A DNA stretch of 64,000 nucleotides from Bacteroidales bacterium. Lineage in GTDB: Bacteria; Bacteroidota; Bacteroidia; Bacteroidales; UBA932. The stretch spans positions 1 to 64,000 of the forward strand of contig JAFZFH010000129.1 in NCBI GenBank assembly GCA_017555965.1. Reading direction: 5' to 3'. The notes below the pieces were generated by a model. That model did no database searches. It was not told the DNA's origin and saw nothing but the letters and a program-made list of their open reading frames with translations. Each line of letters opens with the position of its first letter. The first letter of the stretch is position 1. Below are positions 1 through 8,863 of this stretch, one piece after another. The position numbers and the translations under genes are program-made.

Positions 1-1
1 C

Positions 2-925
2 AACTACGACTGGATGAAGAACTTCACTTTCCTCGATTTCGCACGTGAGATCGGAAAGCACATCACCGTAAACTACATGATGGCTAAGGATTCAGTAAAG
101 AAGAGACTCTCAGGAGAGGCTCGTGACGGTATGTCATTCACTGAGTTCACATATCAGCTCCTTCAGGGATATGACTTCCTCTACCTCTACGAGCACAAGG
201 GCTGTACACTCCAGATGGGTGGTGCAGACCAGTGGGGTAACATCACTACAGGATCAGAGCTCATCCGCCGCATTCTCGGCAAGGAGGCTTTCGCCCTCAC
301 ATGCCCACTCATCACAAAGGCAGACGGCGGTAAGTTCGGTAAGACTGAGAAGGGTAACATCTGGCTCGATCCTGAGCGCACATCACCATATCAGTTCTAT
401 CAGTTCTGGCTCAACGTATCAGACTCTGATGCAGAGAAGTACATCAAGATCTTCACAATGCTCTCAAAGGACGAGATTGACGCAGCCATCGCACAGCATG
501 CTGAGGCTCCAGAGCGCCGCGAGCTCCAGAAGCTCCTTGCAAAGGAAGTGACTACGATGGTTCACGGTGCATCAGAGTACGAGAACGCAGTTGCAGCATC
601 TCAGATGCTCTTTGGAAATGCAACAAAGGATGCCCTCATGAACCTTGACGAGAAGACTTTCCTTGCTGTATTTGACGGAGTACCTACATTCGAGGTAGCG
701 GCAGAGAAGTTCCCTCTCGGCATCATCGACCTTCTTGCCGGTGAGTCACAGGTATTCCCTTCAAAGGGTGAGTGCCGCAAGATGATCCAGGCAAACGGTG
801 TAAGCATCAACAAGGAGAAAGTTGCTGACATCAACACACAGATCGGTGAGGAATCTTTCATCAATGGAAAGTACATCCTCGCACAGAAGGGTAAGAAGAA
901 TTACTTTATCATTAACGTGAAATAA
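2..925 (+). CDS. tyrS: Tyrosyl-tRNA synthetase, 3' part (5' end outside window)
   Basis: The reading frame is open from the window edge, so the first Met at 14 is internal and the Rossmann-fold N-terminus is missing. The product attaches tyrosine to tRNA-Tyr in the cytoplasm. What remains shows the class I features of the TyrRS family: the tyrosine-site block around [10 protein letters not shown] (about residue 68 of the visible part), the KMSKS-equivalent loop in the form KFGKTEKGN (about residue 107), and a C-terminal S4-like RNA-binding domain over the last ~70 residues ([11 protein letters not shown]...GVSINKEKV). The stop codon overlaps the start of rbfA by one base (TAATG), which suggests translational coupling. 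Product identification is secure; the true start cannot be seen. Confidence 0.96.
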   Translation, partial: NYDWMKNFTFLDFAREIGKHITVNYMMAKDSVKKRLSGEARDGMSFTEFTYQLLQGYDFLYLYEHKGCTLQMGGADQWGNITTGSELIRRILGKEAFALTCPLITKADGGKFGKTEKGNIWLDPERTSPYQFYQFWLNVSDSDAEKYIKIFTMLSKDEIDAAIAQHAEAPERRELQKLLAKEVTTMVHGASEYENAVAASQMLFGNATKDALMNLDEKTFLAVFDGVPTFEVAAEKFPLGIIDLLAGESQVFPSKGECRKMIQANGVSINKEKVADINTQIGEESFINGKYILAQKGKKNYFIINVK

Positions 926-1275
926 TGGAAAAGAACATTGAAAGCACTAGACAGCTGAAGGTTTCGAAAGAAATCCAGAAGCATATGGCAGAGATCATCC
1001 GAAGCAAAGGTATGGCTGCTTTCGGCGGTGCGCTCGTATCTGTGAGCGGCGTAAAGATCAGCCCCGACCTTTCTGTTTCAAAGATCTATGTCAGCGTCTT
1101 CCCATCTGACAAGTCAGAGGCTGTGATGGCTGCTCTTGAGGAAAACACCAAGGCTCTCCGCGGAGAATTGGGCAGCAAGGTAGGAAAACAGCTTCGCATC
1201 GTTCCTGAAATCGTGTTCTATCTCGACAGTTCGCTGGACTACGTAGAACACATCGAAGAACTGCTTAAGAAATAG
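925..1275 (+). CDS. rbfA: Ribosome-binding factor A
   Basis: A 116-residue protein, the usual RbfA length. RbfA binds the immature 30S subunit near the 5' end of 16S rRNA and helps late maturation. The family pattern is visible: an N-terminal helix ending in KEIQKHMAEIIR, then the KH-like core with VSVSGVKISPDLSVSKIYVSVFP and a C-terminal segment RIVPEIVFYLDSSLDYVEHIEELL. It starts inside the tyrS stop codon, and its own TAG overlaps the GTG of the next gene by one base, so three genes form one tightly coupled unit. Confidence 0.95.
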   Translation: MEKNIESTRQLKVSKEIQKHMAEIIRSKGMAAFGGALVSVSGVKISPDLSVSKIYVSVFPSDKSEAVMAALEENTKALRGELGSKVGKQLRIVPEIVFYLDSSLDYVEHIEELLKK

Positions 1276-2492
1276 TGAGAGTAGCTCCATTCATAGCAGG
1301 AAGATATCTTTTCGCCAAGAAATCACATAATGTGATCAATATAATCTCGGCGATAAGTGCTATAGGAATGGCGGTCGGCACAGCTGCGCTGATCATAATA
1401 CTCTCTGTATATAACGGGTTCGACTCGCTCATCAAATCAATGATGAGTACGGTCGAACCCGATCTTATAATAACCCCTGCCAGCGGAAAGGTATTCGTAC
1501 CGGAAGGTGAAGTCTACGATTGGATATATGACCGGCCGGAAGTGCTGAGCATGTGCTGCGTACTAGAGGATAATGTATTCATCAGCTATGACGGAGCTCA
1601 AGGCTTGGCTAAAGCCAAAGGAGTAGACTGGATATATGAGGAAGAAACGCCTCTGCGAGACCATATCTTTAATGGAAAATTCGCATTGCATGACGGAGAG
1701 GTTCCTCAGGCAGCAGTAGGAAATACCCTGGCAAACAAGATGGGAATCAATCCTCGTTTCCTGTCCCCTATAGAAATATATTATCCATCCCGTACAAGGA
1801 GGATATCTCTTTCAGACCCCACATCTGCACTGGGATCAGTCCGCGTATTCCCATCCGGCCTGTTCTCTGTCAACGAAGAACTGGACAAGGAACTGATGAT
1901 CGTACCGATCGAAACCATGAGAGAGCTCCTGGAGTATGACGACGAAGTTTCAGGCATCGAGATAAGGGTTGCCGAAGGTACCGAAAAACGCGAACTTAAG
2001 CGTCTTCAGCAGGAAATCTCAGTACGACTTGGAAACGAGTTTCAGGTAAAGGACAGATATATGCAGAACGAGGTCCTGTACAAGATGATGATGTATGAGA
2101 AGATGGCGACCTACCTCATTCTTTTCTTCGTGATCATAATCATTGCATTCAACATCTTCGGAAGCCTGACCATGCTGATCATCGAAAAGGAAGACGACAT
2201 CAGGACTCTACGAAGCATGGGAGCTGAAAAGAAGCTGATCCGCAACATATTCGTATTGGAAGGTTGGATGATTTCTCTGACAGGCTTGGGAGCAGGACTT
2301 GCAGTCGGAGTCCTGACAGCACTTGTCCAGCAGCAGTTCGGAATAATAAAAATGCCCGGACATTATCTTGTCCAGGCATATCCTGTAATCATTTCTTTAT
2401 CTGACGTCCTTTTGACCGCAGTATGCGTTGCAGGTGTCGGATATCTTATCGCCCTTCTCCCTGTCAGGTCAAGACAGAAGAACTGGGAATAA
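1275..2492 (+). CDS. FtsX-like ABC permease of the LolC/LolE type
   Basis: A 405-residue inner-membrane permease with the MacB/FtsX layout: one N-terminal membrane helix (about residues 17-45), a large periplasmic domain, and three C-terminal helices (about 276-300, 325-350 and 370-395). Proteins of this type extract lipoproteins from the inner membrane for the outer membrane, working with a LolD-type ATPase; no ATPase gene is present in the window. The start is GTG at 1275, one base inside the rbfA stop, and the sequence from MRVAPFIAGRYLF matches the expected start of this family. A second permease of the same type lies at 62183-63346 on the other strand. Which one is LolC-like and which LolE-like cannot be told. 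Confidence 0.85.
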   Translation: MRVAPFIAGRYLFAKKSHNVINIISAISAIGMAVGTAALIIILSVYNGFDSLIKSMMSTVEPDLIITPASGKVFVPEGEVYDWIYDRPEVLSMCCVLEDNVFISYDGAQGLAKAKGVDWIYEEETPLRDHIFNGKFALHDGEVPQAAVGNTLANKMGINPRFLSPIEIYYPSRTRRISLSDPTSALGSVRVFPSGLFSVNEELDKELMIVPIETMRELLEYDDEVSGIEIRVAEGTEKRELKRLQQEISVRLGNEFQVKDRYMQNEVLYKMMMYEKMATYLILFFVIIIIAFNIFGSLTMLIIEKEDDIRTLRSMGAEKKLIRNIFVLEGWMISLTGLGAGLAVGVLTALVQQQFGIIKMPGHYLVQAYPVIISLSDVLLTAVCVAGVGYLIALLPVRSRQKNWE

Positions 2493-2502
2493 ATGGTCCT
2501 GA

Positions 2503-2892
2503 TCAGTTGTGATGATGGTGGTGACCGTGGTCATGACCGTCATGATCATGATGCTCATGATTGTGTTCAGCCTTCTGACCTGGAGCAAGTACACCGTTCA
2601 CAGCATAACCGAGCTTCTCGATTGAAGTCTTGAGAGCCGCTTCTGTAGTCTTGGCAGCGTCATACTTGAGTGCTACTGTCTTATCCTCAAGTGTCACCTT
2701 GAGATCCTTGACACCTTTCTCAAAAGACACGTTCTCACGAATCTTCTTTGCACAGTTCTCACAGTCGAAATCCACTACAAACGTAACTTCCTTGATCTCG
2801 CCTTTAGACTTCTTCGCAGGCTTGTTGTCAGCCATTGAAATTGTAGGCAGGGCCATGAGGGCCGCAATGATGATAATGATTGCTCTTTTCAT
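2503..2892 (-). CDS. Secreted heavy-metal-associated (HMA) domain protein with His-rich tail
   Basis: A 129-residue protein with a signal peptide (about residues 1-21, ending before ADNKP), one ferredoxin-like HMA domain (about 34-100) and a C-terminal tail of some 20 residues made almost only of His, Asp, Glu and Gly. The metal-binding pair is C44 and C47 in DFDCENCAKK, in place of the usual GMTCxxC. HMA domains bind soft metals such as Cu(I). The tail could add low-affinity sites for Cu, Zn or Ni, and this protein should act in the periplasm. It is 12 bases downstream of a TonB-dependent receptor gene on the same strand, so a role in metal handling linked to that receptor is a reasonable inference. 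The metal is not known. Confidence 0.85.
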   Translation of the reverse strand: MKRAIIIIIAALMALPTISMADNKPAKKSKGEIKEVTFVVDFDCENCAKKIRENVSFEKGVKDLKVTLEDKTVALKYDAAKTTEAALKTSIEKLGYAVNGVLAPGQKAEHNHEHHDHDGHDHGHHHHHN

Positions 2893-2904
2893 AGTATTAT
2901 AATT

Positions 2905-5061
2905 TTATGCTTTTTTCCAAAGTGTGAAACGGAATCCTACATGACCCATGATTCCCATGAGCGGACCCCAGATGCAACTTGCATCGAATGAAGCCTGACG
3001 TGGATTTACAAGGCCGTCAGAAGACTTGTCATGGCCGAGGATCACGTCCTTCTGTGTGAAATTTGTCAAATTCTCGACACCAGCATATATATCCCAACCT
3101 TTGAAGCGACGGGTTACCTGTGCATAAAGAAGAGGATACATCGGTGTACGTCCGTTCTTATAAAGTTCAGGATTCATATTCTCCATGAAGTCATATACCC
3201 TGCATGAACCGTTGAGCGACGCAGTGAAGTCAAAGATCCATTTGTTAAGATTGGTAGCGTACTGCATGTTGAGCACACCCTTGAAACGGCTTGTCATAGG
3301 CTTCTCCACCAGACCCTTGCCGGCAAGCTCGATCTTGGCATTGGTATATCTGCATGTAACAGTTATATTGAATCTTTCGACAGGATCGATAGAAAAATCC
3401 AACTGATAGTTATCGGTGAACGAGCGGTTTCCATCCAAAGCGTAGAAATCGATTGCATTTGCGACATGCTCATAATCCACCACCATCTGCTGAACGAACT
3501 GAGTTCTGAAATAGTCGAAGCTCAGGTATGTATTTGATGACGATCCGAAAGGAAGATAATATGTAAGGTTTCCTCCGAATGTCCAAGCATCTTCAAGAAT
3601 ATGGTCATTATATGAACCGAGAAAAGCCTTTCCTGTAGAGAATACTCCGATATTGTCGATAAGAGGTGTCGAGTATCTTACTCCGCGACCTCCATTAGCT
3701 CTGATCACAATATCGTCAGATGGAGAATATTTAAGGGTCACGCGTGGAGAGAATCTGCCGACGATCTTTGTACCTGACTTCTTGTAGAAATCCTGTCTGA
3801 GACCTACGATTGCAGACAACTTCTCTCCTGCATGGTAGGTATATTCTCCGAAGATACCGCCTACAGCCATCTGTGTAAGCCCTGAATTTGAAATAACTCC
3901 TTGTACTGCTACAAGTCTGTAGAAATCCTTCATATACCTGTCATAAGTAGCACTCATACCCAAAGTGAACTTATGAGATTCATTGATTTCATTCTGATAA
4001 AGAAGATTTCCGAACAACGAATGCTGGCCTGCCAGATACTTGGTTGAGCCGAAGTATGAATCAAGATCCTGGTAAGCATAGTCACCCACAAGAGCGATAT
4101 TCTGTGAATTGTCCTCATTGAGAGGAATACCGATCTTAAGATAACCGTTTACAGAGCGGTTCATGATGTCTGATCCCCATGGATCCAAAGAGCCCGGCTT
4201 AGAAAAGATTGAATAGGTATCCTTATCATAGTACACATACTTTCCGTCAGCATCCTTGAGCATCTGTCCGCCAAGTCTGTTATCCTGAAGTGCACGCACA
4301 CCGAAACGAACCTGAACTCCGTTGTCAGCCTGATACAGCCATCTGTTTGCAAGATTGAACTGGAGCATCTTGGGATCATCCAGGAATCCGTCTCCATTCA
4401 TATCATGTGACTCGATGTTTCCTGATACATGTCCAAGGATAACCGTACTCCACTTATAACCCATCTGAAGCGACGAAGCGATATTGAAGTCCATCTTTGT
4501 ATCGCTCATAACGGCAGCGTTCAGGAAGAGAGGCTTCTCATCTGTCGGCTTGCGGTGCTCGAGGTTGATCTGTCCGGTCATGGACTCTACGCCATTGATG
4601 ACAGAAGAAGCACCTTTTGCGATCTGGATACTCTCAAGCCACTGGCCAGGTACATATGAAAGGCCGAAAGGAGCAGAGAGTCCACGCATGATCGGACGGT
4701 TCTCATCCAGCATCTGCGTATACACTCCTGAAAGTCCAAGGAGTCTGATCTGACGGGCTCCTGTCACGGCGTCTGAATATCCGACTGTGACACTTGCAGA
4801 GTTTTCAAAACTTTCCGCAAGGTTACAGCAGGCCATCTTGCAGAGTCCCGCAGCAGAAATCACTTCTGTACGTACAGGCTTTACTTTTGAAAGATAGTTT
4901 CCTGCCTGATTGGAAACGAATACGGCCGCATTAAGGCTGTCGGCACGCTCTCCATAGATGGATGTCGTATCTACGACATGGCCGTTCTGATCCACGACCT
5001 GAGCGGATGCGGCAAAAGCAGTCACGAAAACTGCGATAAGATATAATATTGTCTTTTTCAT
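2905..5061 (-). CDS. TonB-dependent outer-membrane receptor, likely metal-related
   Basis: A 718-residue outer-membrane receptor counted from ATG at 5061 (MKKTILYLIAVFV..., signal peptide ending AASAQ). An upstream in-frame GTG at 5079 would put six polar residues before the signal peptide and is less likely. The plug domain is clear (about residues 55-180: VRTEVISAAGL..., RQIRLLGLSGVYTQMLDENRPI, IQIAKGASSVINGVESMTGQINLE), followed by a 22-strand-type barrel ending in GFRFTLWKK. There is no SusC-like N-terminal extension and no SusD neighbour, so it is not a glycan receptor of that type. It lies between an HYC_CC_PP-like gene and an HMA protein gene, which suggests copper or another metal (or metallophore) as ligand. 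Confidence 0.9.
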   Translation of the reverse strand: MKKTILYLIAVFVTAFAASAQVVDQNGHVVDTTSIYGERADSLNAAVFVSNQAGNYLSKVKPVRTEVISAAGLCKMACCNLAESFENSASVTVGYSDAVTGARQIRLLGLSGVYTQMLDENRPIMRGLSAPFGLSYVPGQWLESIQIAKGASSVINGVESMTGQINLEHRKPTDEKPLFLNAAVMSDTKMDFNIASSLQMGYKWSTVILGHVSGNIESHDMNGDGFLDDPKMLQFNLANRWLYQADNGVQVRFGVRALQDNRLGGQMLKDADGKYVYYDKDTYSIFSKPGSLDPWGSDIMNRSVNGYLKIGIPLNEDNSQNIALVGDYAYQDLDSYFGSTKYLAGQHSLFGNLLYQNEINESHKFTLGMSATYDRYMKDFYRLVAVQGVISNSGLTQMAVGGIFGEYTYHAGEKLSAIVGLRQDFYKKSGTKIVGRFSPRVTLKYSPSDDIVIRANGGRGVRYSTPLIDNIGVFSTGKAFLGSYNDHILEDAWTFGGNLTYYLPFGSSSNTYLSFDYFRTQFVQQMVVDYEHVANAIDFYALDGNRSFTDNYQLDFSIDPVERFNITVTCRYTNAKIELAGKGLVEKPMTSRFKGVLNMQYATNLNKWIFDFTASLNGSCRVYDFMENMNPELYKNGRTPMYPLLYAQVTRRFKGWDIYAGVENLTNFTQKDVILGHDKSSDGLVNPRQASFDASCIWGPLMGIMGHVGFRFTLWKKA

Positions 5062-5153
5062 AATCTGATTGATATTCACTGAATTTCTTCATTTCATCCA
5101 GAATGACTGATACTCATTCAGAATGAGTCAAAGCATAGGAGATACTCAATGAA

Positions 5154-5627
5154 TCAGATGCGCCAGATGCCGAGGAGAGACTGTACGTCTGCTCGACTGA
5201 TGTTCCCGGAATCGGGTCCATGACTATATTTGATGATATTTAAGTCTATAGGACTGAAGGATGTTTGAGTCAGCAGACCTGCAATACAATTATCGTTGAA
5301 ATTGTCATTGCATTCTGGTACAAGTTCAGAGTAATCGTCCTGCGAAAGAGTTCCTGTCAGATCAAGAACCTGATACTCGTTCGAGCAGCACGATCCGTTG
5401 TCTTCATCCTCATGATCATCTTCTTCATGATGAGAACAGCATCCCTCATTACTATGGCAGCAGTTGTGTTCCGGATGTACATCCTCACATGCCATTCCAC
5501 TGATGAAAGAAGTCACGAACGAACGCTGAGAACCCATACAAGTATGCACACCGAAACCTATGATACTCATAAAGTACCATACTATCAGCAAGACTGTACA
5601 TATTTTCAAGGGCACATTTCTCATCAT
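5154..5627 (-). CDS. Small Cys/His-rich membrane-anchored protein, HYC_CC_PP-like
   Basis: A 157-residue protein with one N-terminal hydrophobic helix or signal peptide (about residues 7-28), then cysteines at 30, 47, 56-57, 63-64 and 80-81 mixed with His, Asp and Glu (about 50-82). The HTCMG motif after the helix followed by CC pairs resembles the Bacteroidota HYC_CC_PP family (HYCMG ... CC), whose members often sit next to TonB-dependent receptors and HMA proteins; the PP element near the end is not obvious here. A metal-sensing or metal-binding role is inferred. It is first in a three-gene run on the minus strand. A TACATTTG box lies just upstream (5640-5633), so the transcript may start at or very near the ATG. 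Confidence 0.6.
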   Translation of the reverse strand: MMRNVPLKICTVLLIVWYFMSIIGFGVHTCMGSQRSFVTSFISGMACEDVHPEHNCCHSNEGCCSHHEEDDHEDEDNGSCCSNEYQVLDLTGTLSQDDYSELVPECNDNFNDNCIAGLLTQTSFSPIDLNIIKYSHGPDSGNISRADVQSLLGIWRI

Positions 5628-5632
5628 AGGCG

Positions 5633-5640
5633 CAAATGTA
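5633..5640 (-). promoter_or_regulatory. Promoter -7-like box for the metal cluster
   Basis: TACATTTG on the minus strand fits the Bacteroidota -7 consensus TAnnTTTG and lies 6 bases before the ATG at 5627, which would give an almost leaderless transcript. No clear -33 TTTG is present at the expected distance. Confidence 0.4.
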
Positions 5641-5673
5641 CGAAAAACATTCTAATTTGAAAGAAATTTGTAG

Positions 5674-5681
5674 TACATTTG
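5674..5681 (+). promoter_or_regulatory. Promoter -7-like box for sppA
   Basis: TACATTTG matches TAnnTTTG and lies 62 bases before the sppA ATG. It is back to back with the minus-strand box at 5640-5633. A TTTG at 5656-5659 is closer (14 bases) than the usual ~20-base spacing. Confidence 0.4.
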
Positions 5682-5743
5682 TAATCAATGCGTCTAACAT
5701 TATAAATTGACATTAAAGACAAACTGACTAAAATAAAATCATC

Positions 5744-7519
5744 ATGAAAGATTTTGTTAAAATGACCCTTGCAGTACTCGCGGGTCTGTTGATTTTCAGC
5801 TTTGTAGCATTCTTCTTTTCATTCGCGGTAATCGGAGCCGTAGCATCTTTAGGCGACAAGCAGCCGGTAATGCCACGCGAGGCAGTTCTGAAGATAGACA
5901 TGAGCACATTCACATTGAACGAGCAGAGTGCTGAAGCAAATCCTATGGACATGATCATGTCCGGAAGCACATCAGTAGAGTCTCTCGGAATTTACGATGC
6001 CATCAACGCAATCAATTCCGCTGCAAAAGACCCGGCAGTCAAGTTCATATATATGAAGCCTGACGGAGTAAGCGGTGGTACTGCACAGGTGGAAGAGTTC
6101 CGCAAGGCACTCAAGAACTTCCGCAACAGCGGCAAGGCAATCGTATCATACATCGAAAGCCCAAGCAATGCAGGCTACTATATCGCATCCGTTTCAGATA
6201 AGGTATTCATGACTCCGCACGACGGAGCAATGAACATGTTCAACGGACTCAGTTCACAGATGATATTCCTCAAGGACATTCTCGACAAGCTTGGAGTAAA
6301 CGTACAGCTCATCCGCCACGGAAAATATAAGTCTGCAGGCGAGATGTTCATCAGAAACTCATCAAGCAAGGAGAATCTCGAGCAGAATACAGAGATGGTA
6401 GAATCTCTTTGGAGCACATGGGCTTCAGAAATCGCACAGGCCCGTGAAATCAGCGTAGAGAACCTCAATGAGATCATCAACAACCTCGAGCTCAACTTCC
6501 CTTCCGATTGGGTGGAACACGGACTTGTTGATGAACTTCTCAACTATAACCAGCTGGAGCAGAAGCTCTGCGACCTCTTCGTTGCAGACAAGTATGAGGA
6601 TGTGAAAGGAATCTCACTCACAGATTACGCTACCTTGAAGAACACTGTAAACTTCAAGGCTAAGAGCAAGGTTGCTGTGATCTACGCTTCCGGAGAGATA
6701 GTTGACGGAAACGCAAAGGAAAATGTTGCAGGTAACCGTTTCGCAAAAATCATCTCTGAGGTAAGACAGGACTCGACAGTCAAGGCAGTTGTCCTCAGAG
6801 TCAACTCACCGGGAGGTAGCGTACTTGCTTCAGAAAAGATCAAAGCTGAACTCGACCTTCTGAGAGAGTACAAGCCTGTAATTGCATCTTATGGAGACTA
6901 TGCAGCATCAGGCGGATATTGGATCTCAGCAAACTGTGACAAGATCTATTCGAATGCCTCAACCCTCACTGGTTCTATCGGAGTCTTCAGCATGATTCCT
7001 GACTTTGGCGGAGTCGTGAAGGATAAGCTTCATATCACAATCACTCCGGTCAACTCAAACGAGCACAGCGACATGTACAGCATGATGAGGGCTCTCAGCA
7101 AAAATGAGATTGACTATATGCAGGCATCAGTCGAAAGAATCTATGACAAGTTCACTACCCTCGTTTCAGAAGGACGCGGCATGACAGTGACAAGAGTGGA
7201 CGAAATCGCTCAGGGTAGAGTATGGACAGGTGCAGATGCTCTTGGAATCGGACTCGTTGATGAAATCGGTACACTTGAAGATGCAATCAATTATGCCGCA
7301 CTCTCAATCAATGGAGTAAACGGACTCAATGATGTTCAGGTCGTAGGTTATCCTAAGCCGCTGAGCACAGTGGAAATCCTCCTCGAGTCACTTACAGGAG
7401 AAAGCAATGCCCTTGCAGGCACAGCATTCGAAAGCGTAGCTGATGCATTCAAGGAATTCGGAGCACAGGAGACAGGCAAGGCATATGCGCGTATGCCATA
7501 TGTGATGTCTATAAGATAG
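5744..7519 (+). CDS. sppA: Signal peptide peptidase SppA, long (67K) type
   Basis: A 591-residue S49-family serine protease that cuts cleaved signal peptides left in the inner membrane. One N-terminal membrane helix (about residues 8-35) anchors a periplasmic body made of two tandem ClpP-like halves, the long form also found in E. coli. The Ser-Lys dyad is visible: K196 in GKYKSAGEMF of the first half, and S389 in GDYAASGGYWIS of the second half, with LRVNSPGGSVLAS (about 351-363) as the preceding strand and loop. The 3' end overlaps the convergent tilS gene by 11 bases. Confidence 0.96.
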   Translation: MKDFVKMTLAVLAGLLIFSFVAFFFSFAVIGAVASLGDKQPVMPREAVLKIDMSTFTLNEQSAEANPMDMIMSGSTSVESLGIYDAINAINSAAKDPAVKFIYMKPDGVSGGTAQVEEFRKALKNFRNSGKAIVSYIESPSNAGYYIASVSDKVFMTPHDGAMNMFNGLSSQMIFLKDILDKLGVNVQLIRHGKYKSAGEMFIRNSSSKENLEQNTEMVESLWSTWASEIAQAREISVENLNEIINNLELNFPSDWVEHGLVDELLNYNQLEQKLCDLFVADKYEDVKGISLTDYATLKNTVNFKAKSKVAVIYASGEIVDGNAKENVAGNRFAKIISEVRQDSTVKAVVLRVNSPGGSVLASEKIKAELDLLREYKPVIASYGDYAASGGYWISANCDKIYSNASTLTGSIGVFSMIPDFGGVVKDKLHITITPVNSNEHSDMYSMMRALSKNEIDYMQASVERIYDKFTTLVSEGRGMTVTRVDEIAQGRVWTGADALGIGLVDEIGTLEDAINYAALSINGVNGLNDVQVVGYPKPLSTVEILLESLTGESNALAGTAFESVADAFKEFGAQETGKAYARMPYVMSIR

Positions 7520-8861
7520 ATATTCTGATTACTGACTTCGTGACAGACGATGACACCTTATATCCGTCATCTGTCCTGACGCCGACAACACCGGCAACGT
7601 GCTGACATTCAGCCATGCCCTCGGTACGGACATCAGAAATCATCACTGCAGCATTCTTCATGAAGGAATCATATTTAAGGTCAGCGAAAAGGTCGCTGAC
7701 CTTTTTCTTTCCTCTCATTCCGAAAGGGATGAGCCAGTCGCCTTCACGCCATGGTCTGAACACAAACGGGAACCTGAGTTTTTCTGCATCGAAGATAAGG
7801 ACACCCTCAGGCTGCTTCAAAGGCATATCAGGAGTCCATTCTATGGTCTCCACCTTGAATGCACGTCCGTTGAAATGGTAGGTGCCGGCACATCTTACAG
7901 GCATGATGACCTCATCTACAGGACTTGAGAACTTATCCATGCTGACGATCCGAAGACTGTCCCTTTCGGTCAGAACGGCATGATCCTTCGCCTCAAACCT
8001 CTTTCCGGACACAGTCCTGTCTGATGCCAGAAGGTCTTCAAGCGATGCTAATGTTGCGGAATTGAACCCATATGGTTCGAGAATATGATACAGGATGTAT
8101 CTCCAATGTCTTTTTGAAAGAAGACCGGCATACGGGATCCTGGTCCGGTCTTCCCTAAGCAGATCCTCAGCCTCCCTTGCACACCAGTCGGAGAGGATTT
8201 CATTCGCTTCAGCATAATATCCCATCTCTCTGTTGAGTGTCCTTACAACAGAAGGATTCACCCTCTCAAAAATAGGAAAGACCTCGTTTCTGAGCATGTT
8301 GCGTTTATATTCCGAGGACGAATTTGTGCTGTCGTTGCGATATCTGATACCATTTGCCAGAGCATATCCCTCAATCTGCTTTCGGGTCATGTCCAGAAGA
8401 GGCCTTATCAGTTTCACTGAAGTGTCTTCCGAATAAGGCAGAGATGATTCTGCAGACATTCCTGCAAGGCCCTTCACACCAGATCCTCGAAGGAGATTCA
8501 GGACCAGGGTCTCTGCATTGTCATTGGCATTGTGGGCCACAGCTACTTCGTCATATCCTTCAGTGGTGCATAATTCTGCAAACCATCTGTAACGAAGCTC
8601 TCTTGCCGCCATTTCAATGCTCACACCATGCTCTGATGCAAACCCTCTGGTATCAAATGACTTCACATGAAGTCTTACATCATGTTCTTCGGCCCATCTG
8701 CGCACAAGAGCCTCATCCCCATCACTATCATCTCCTCTAAGATTGAAGTTGCAATGGGCGACCGCGAGGCATTCAGACGCATAACGGCGGACAAAGATAT
8801 CCGCCATACACATGGAATCAATGCCGCCGCTAACTGCCAGAAGGGTCGTTCTGCTATACAT
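7509..8861 (-). CDS. tilS: tRNA(Ile)-lysidine synthase
   Basis: A 450-residue ATP-dependent enzyme that changes C34 of the tRNA-Ile CAU anticodon to lysidine, so that it reads AUA and not AUG. The N-type ATP-pyrophosphatase loop is SGGIDS at residues 11-16; the catalytic core runs to about 230 (VAVAHNANDNAETLVLNLLRGSG and LIRPLLDMTRKQIEGYA are typical), followed by the substrate-binding and C-terminal domains (FRPWREGDWLIPFGMRGKKKVSD cut in family fashion near residue 370). It lies 2 bases downstream of the DUF3078 gene and ends inside the sppA 3' end. Confidence 0.95.
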   Translation of the reverse strand: MYSRTTLLAVSGGIDSMCMADIFVRRYASECLAVAHCNFNLRGDDSDGDEALVRRWAEEHDVRLHVKSFDTRGFASEHGVSIEMAARELRYRWFAELCTTEGYDEVAVAHNANDNAETLVLNLLRGSGVKGLAGMSAESSLPYSEDTSVKLIRPLLDMTRKQIEGYALANGIRYRNDSTNSSSEYKRNMLRNEVFPIFERVNPSVVRTLNREMGYYAEANEILSDWCAREAEDLLREDRTRIPYAGLLSKRHWRYILYHILEPYGFNSATLASLEDLLASDRTVSGKRFEAKDHAVLTERDSLRIVSMDKFSSPVDEVIMPVRCAGTYHFNGRAFKVETIEWTPDMPLKQPEGVLIFDAEKLRFPFVFRPWREGDWLIPFGMRGKKKVSDLFADLKYDSFMKNAAVMISDVRTEGMAECQHVAGVVGVRTDDGYKVSSSVTKSVIRISIL

Positions 8862-8863
8862 TA

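Noticed and set aside
2905..5061. SusC-like glycan receptor
   Set aside because: No carboxypeptidase-like N-terminal extension, no SusD gene and no sugar enzymes nearby; metal-type neighbours instead.
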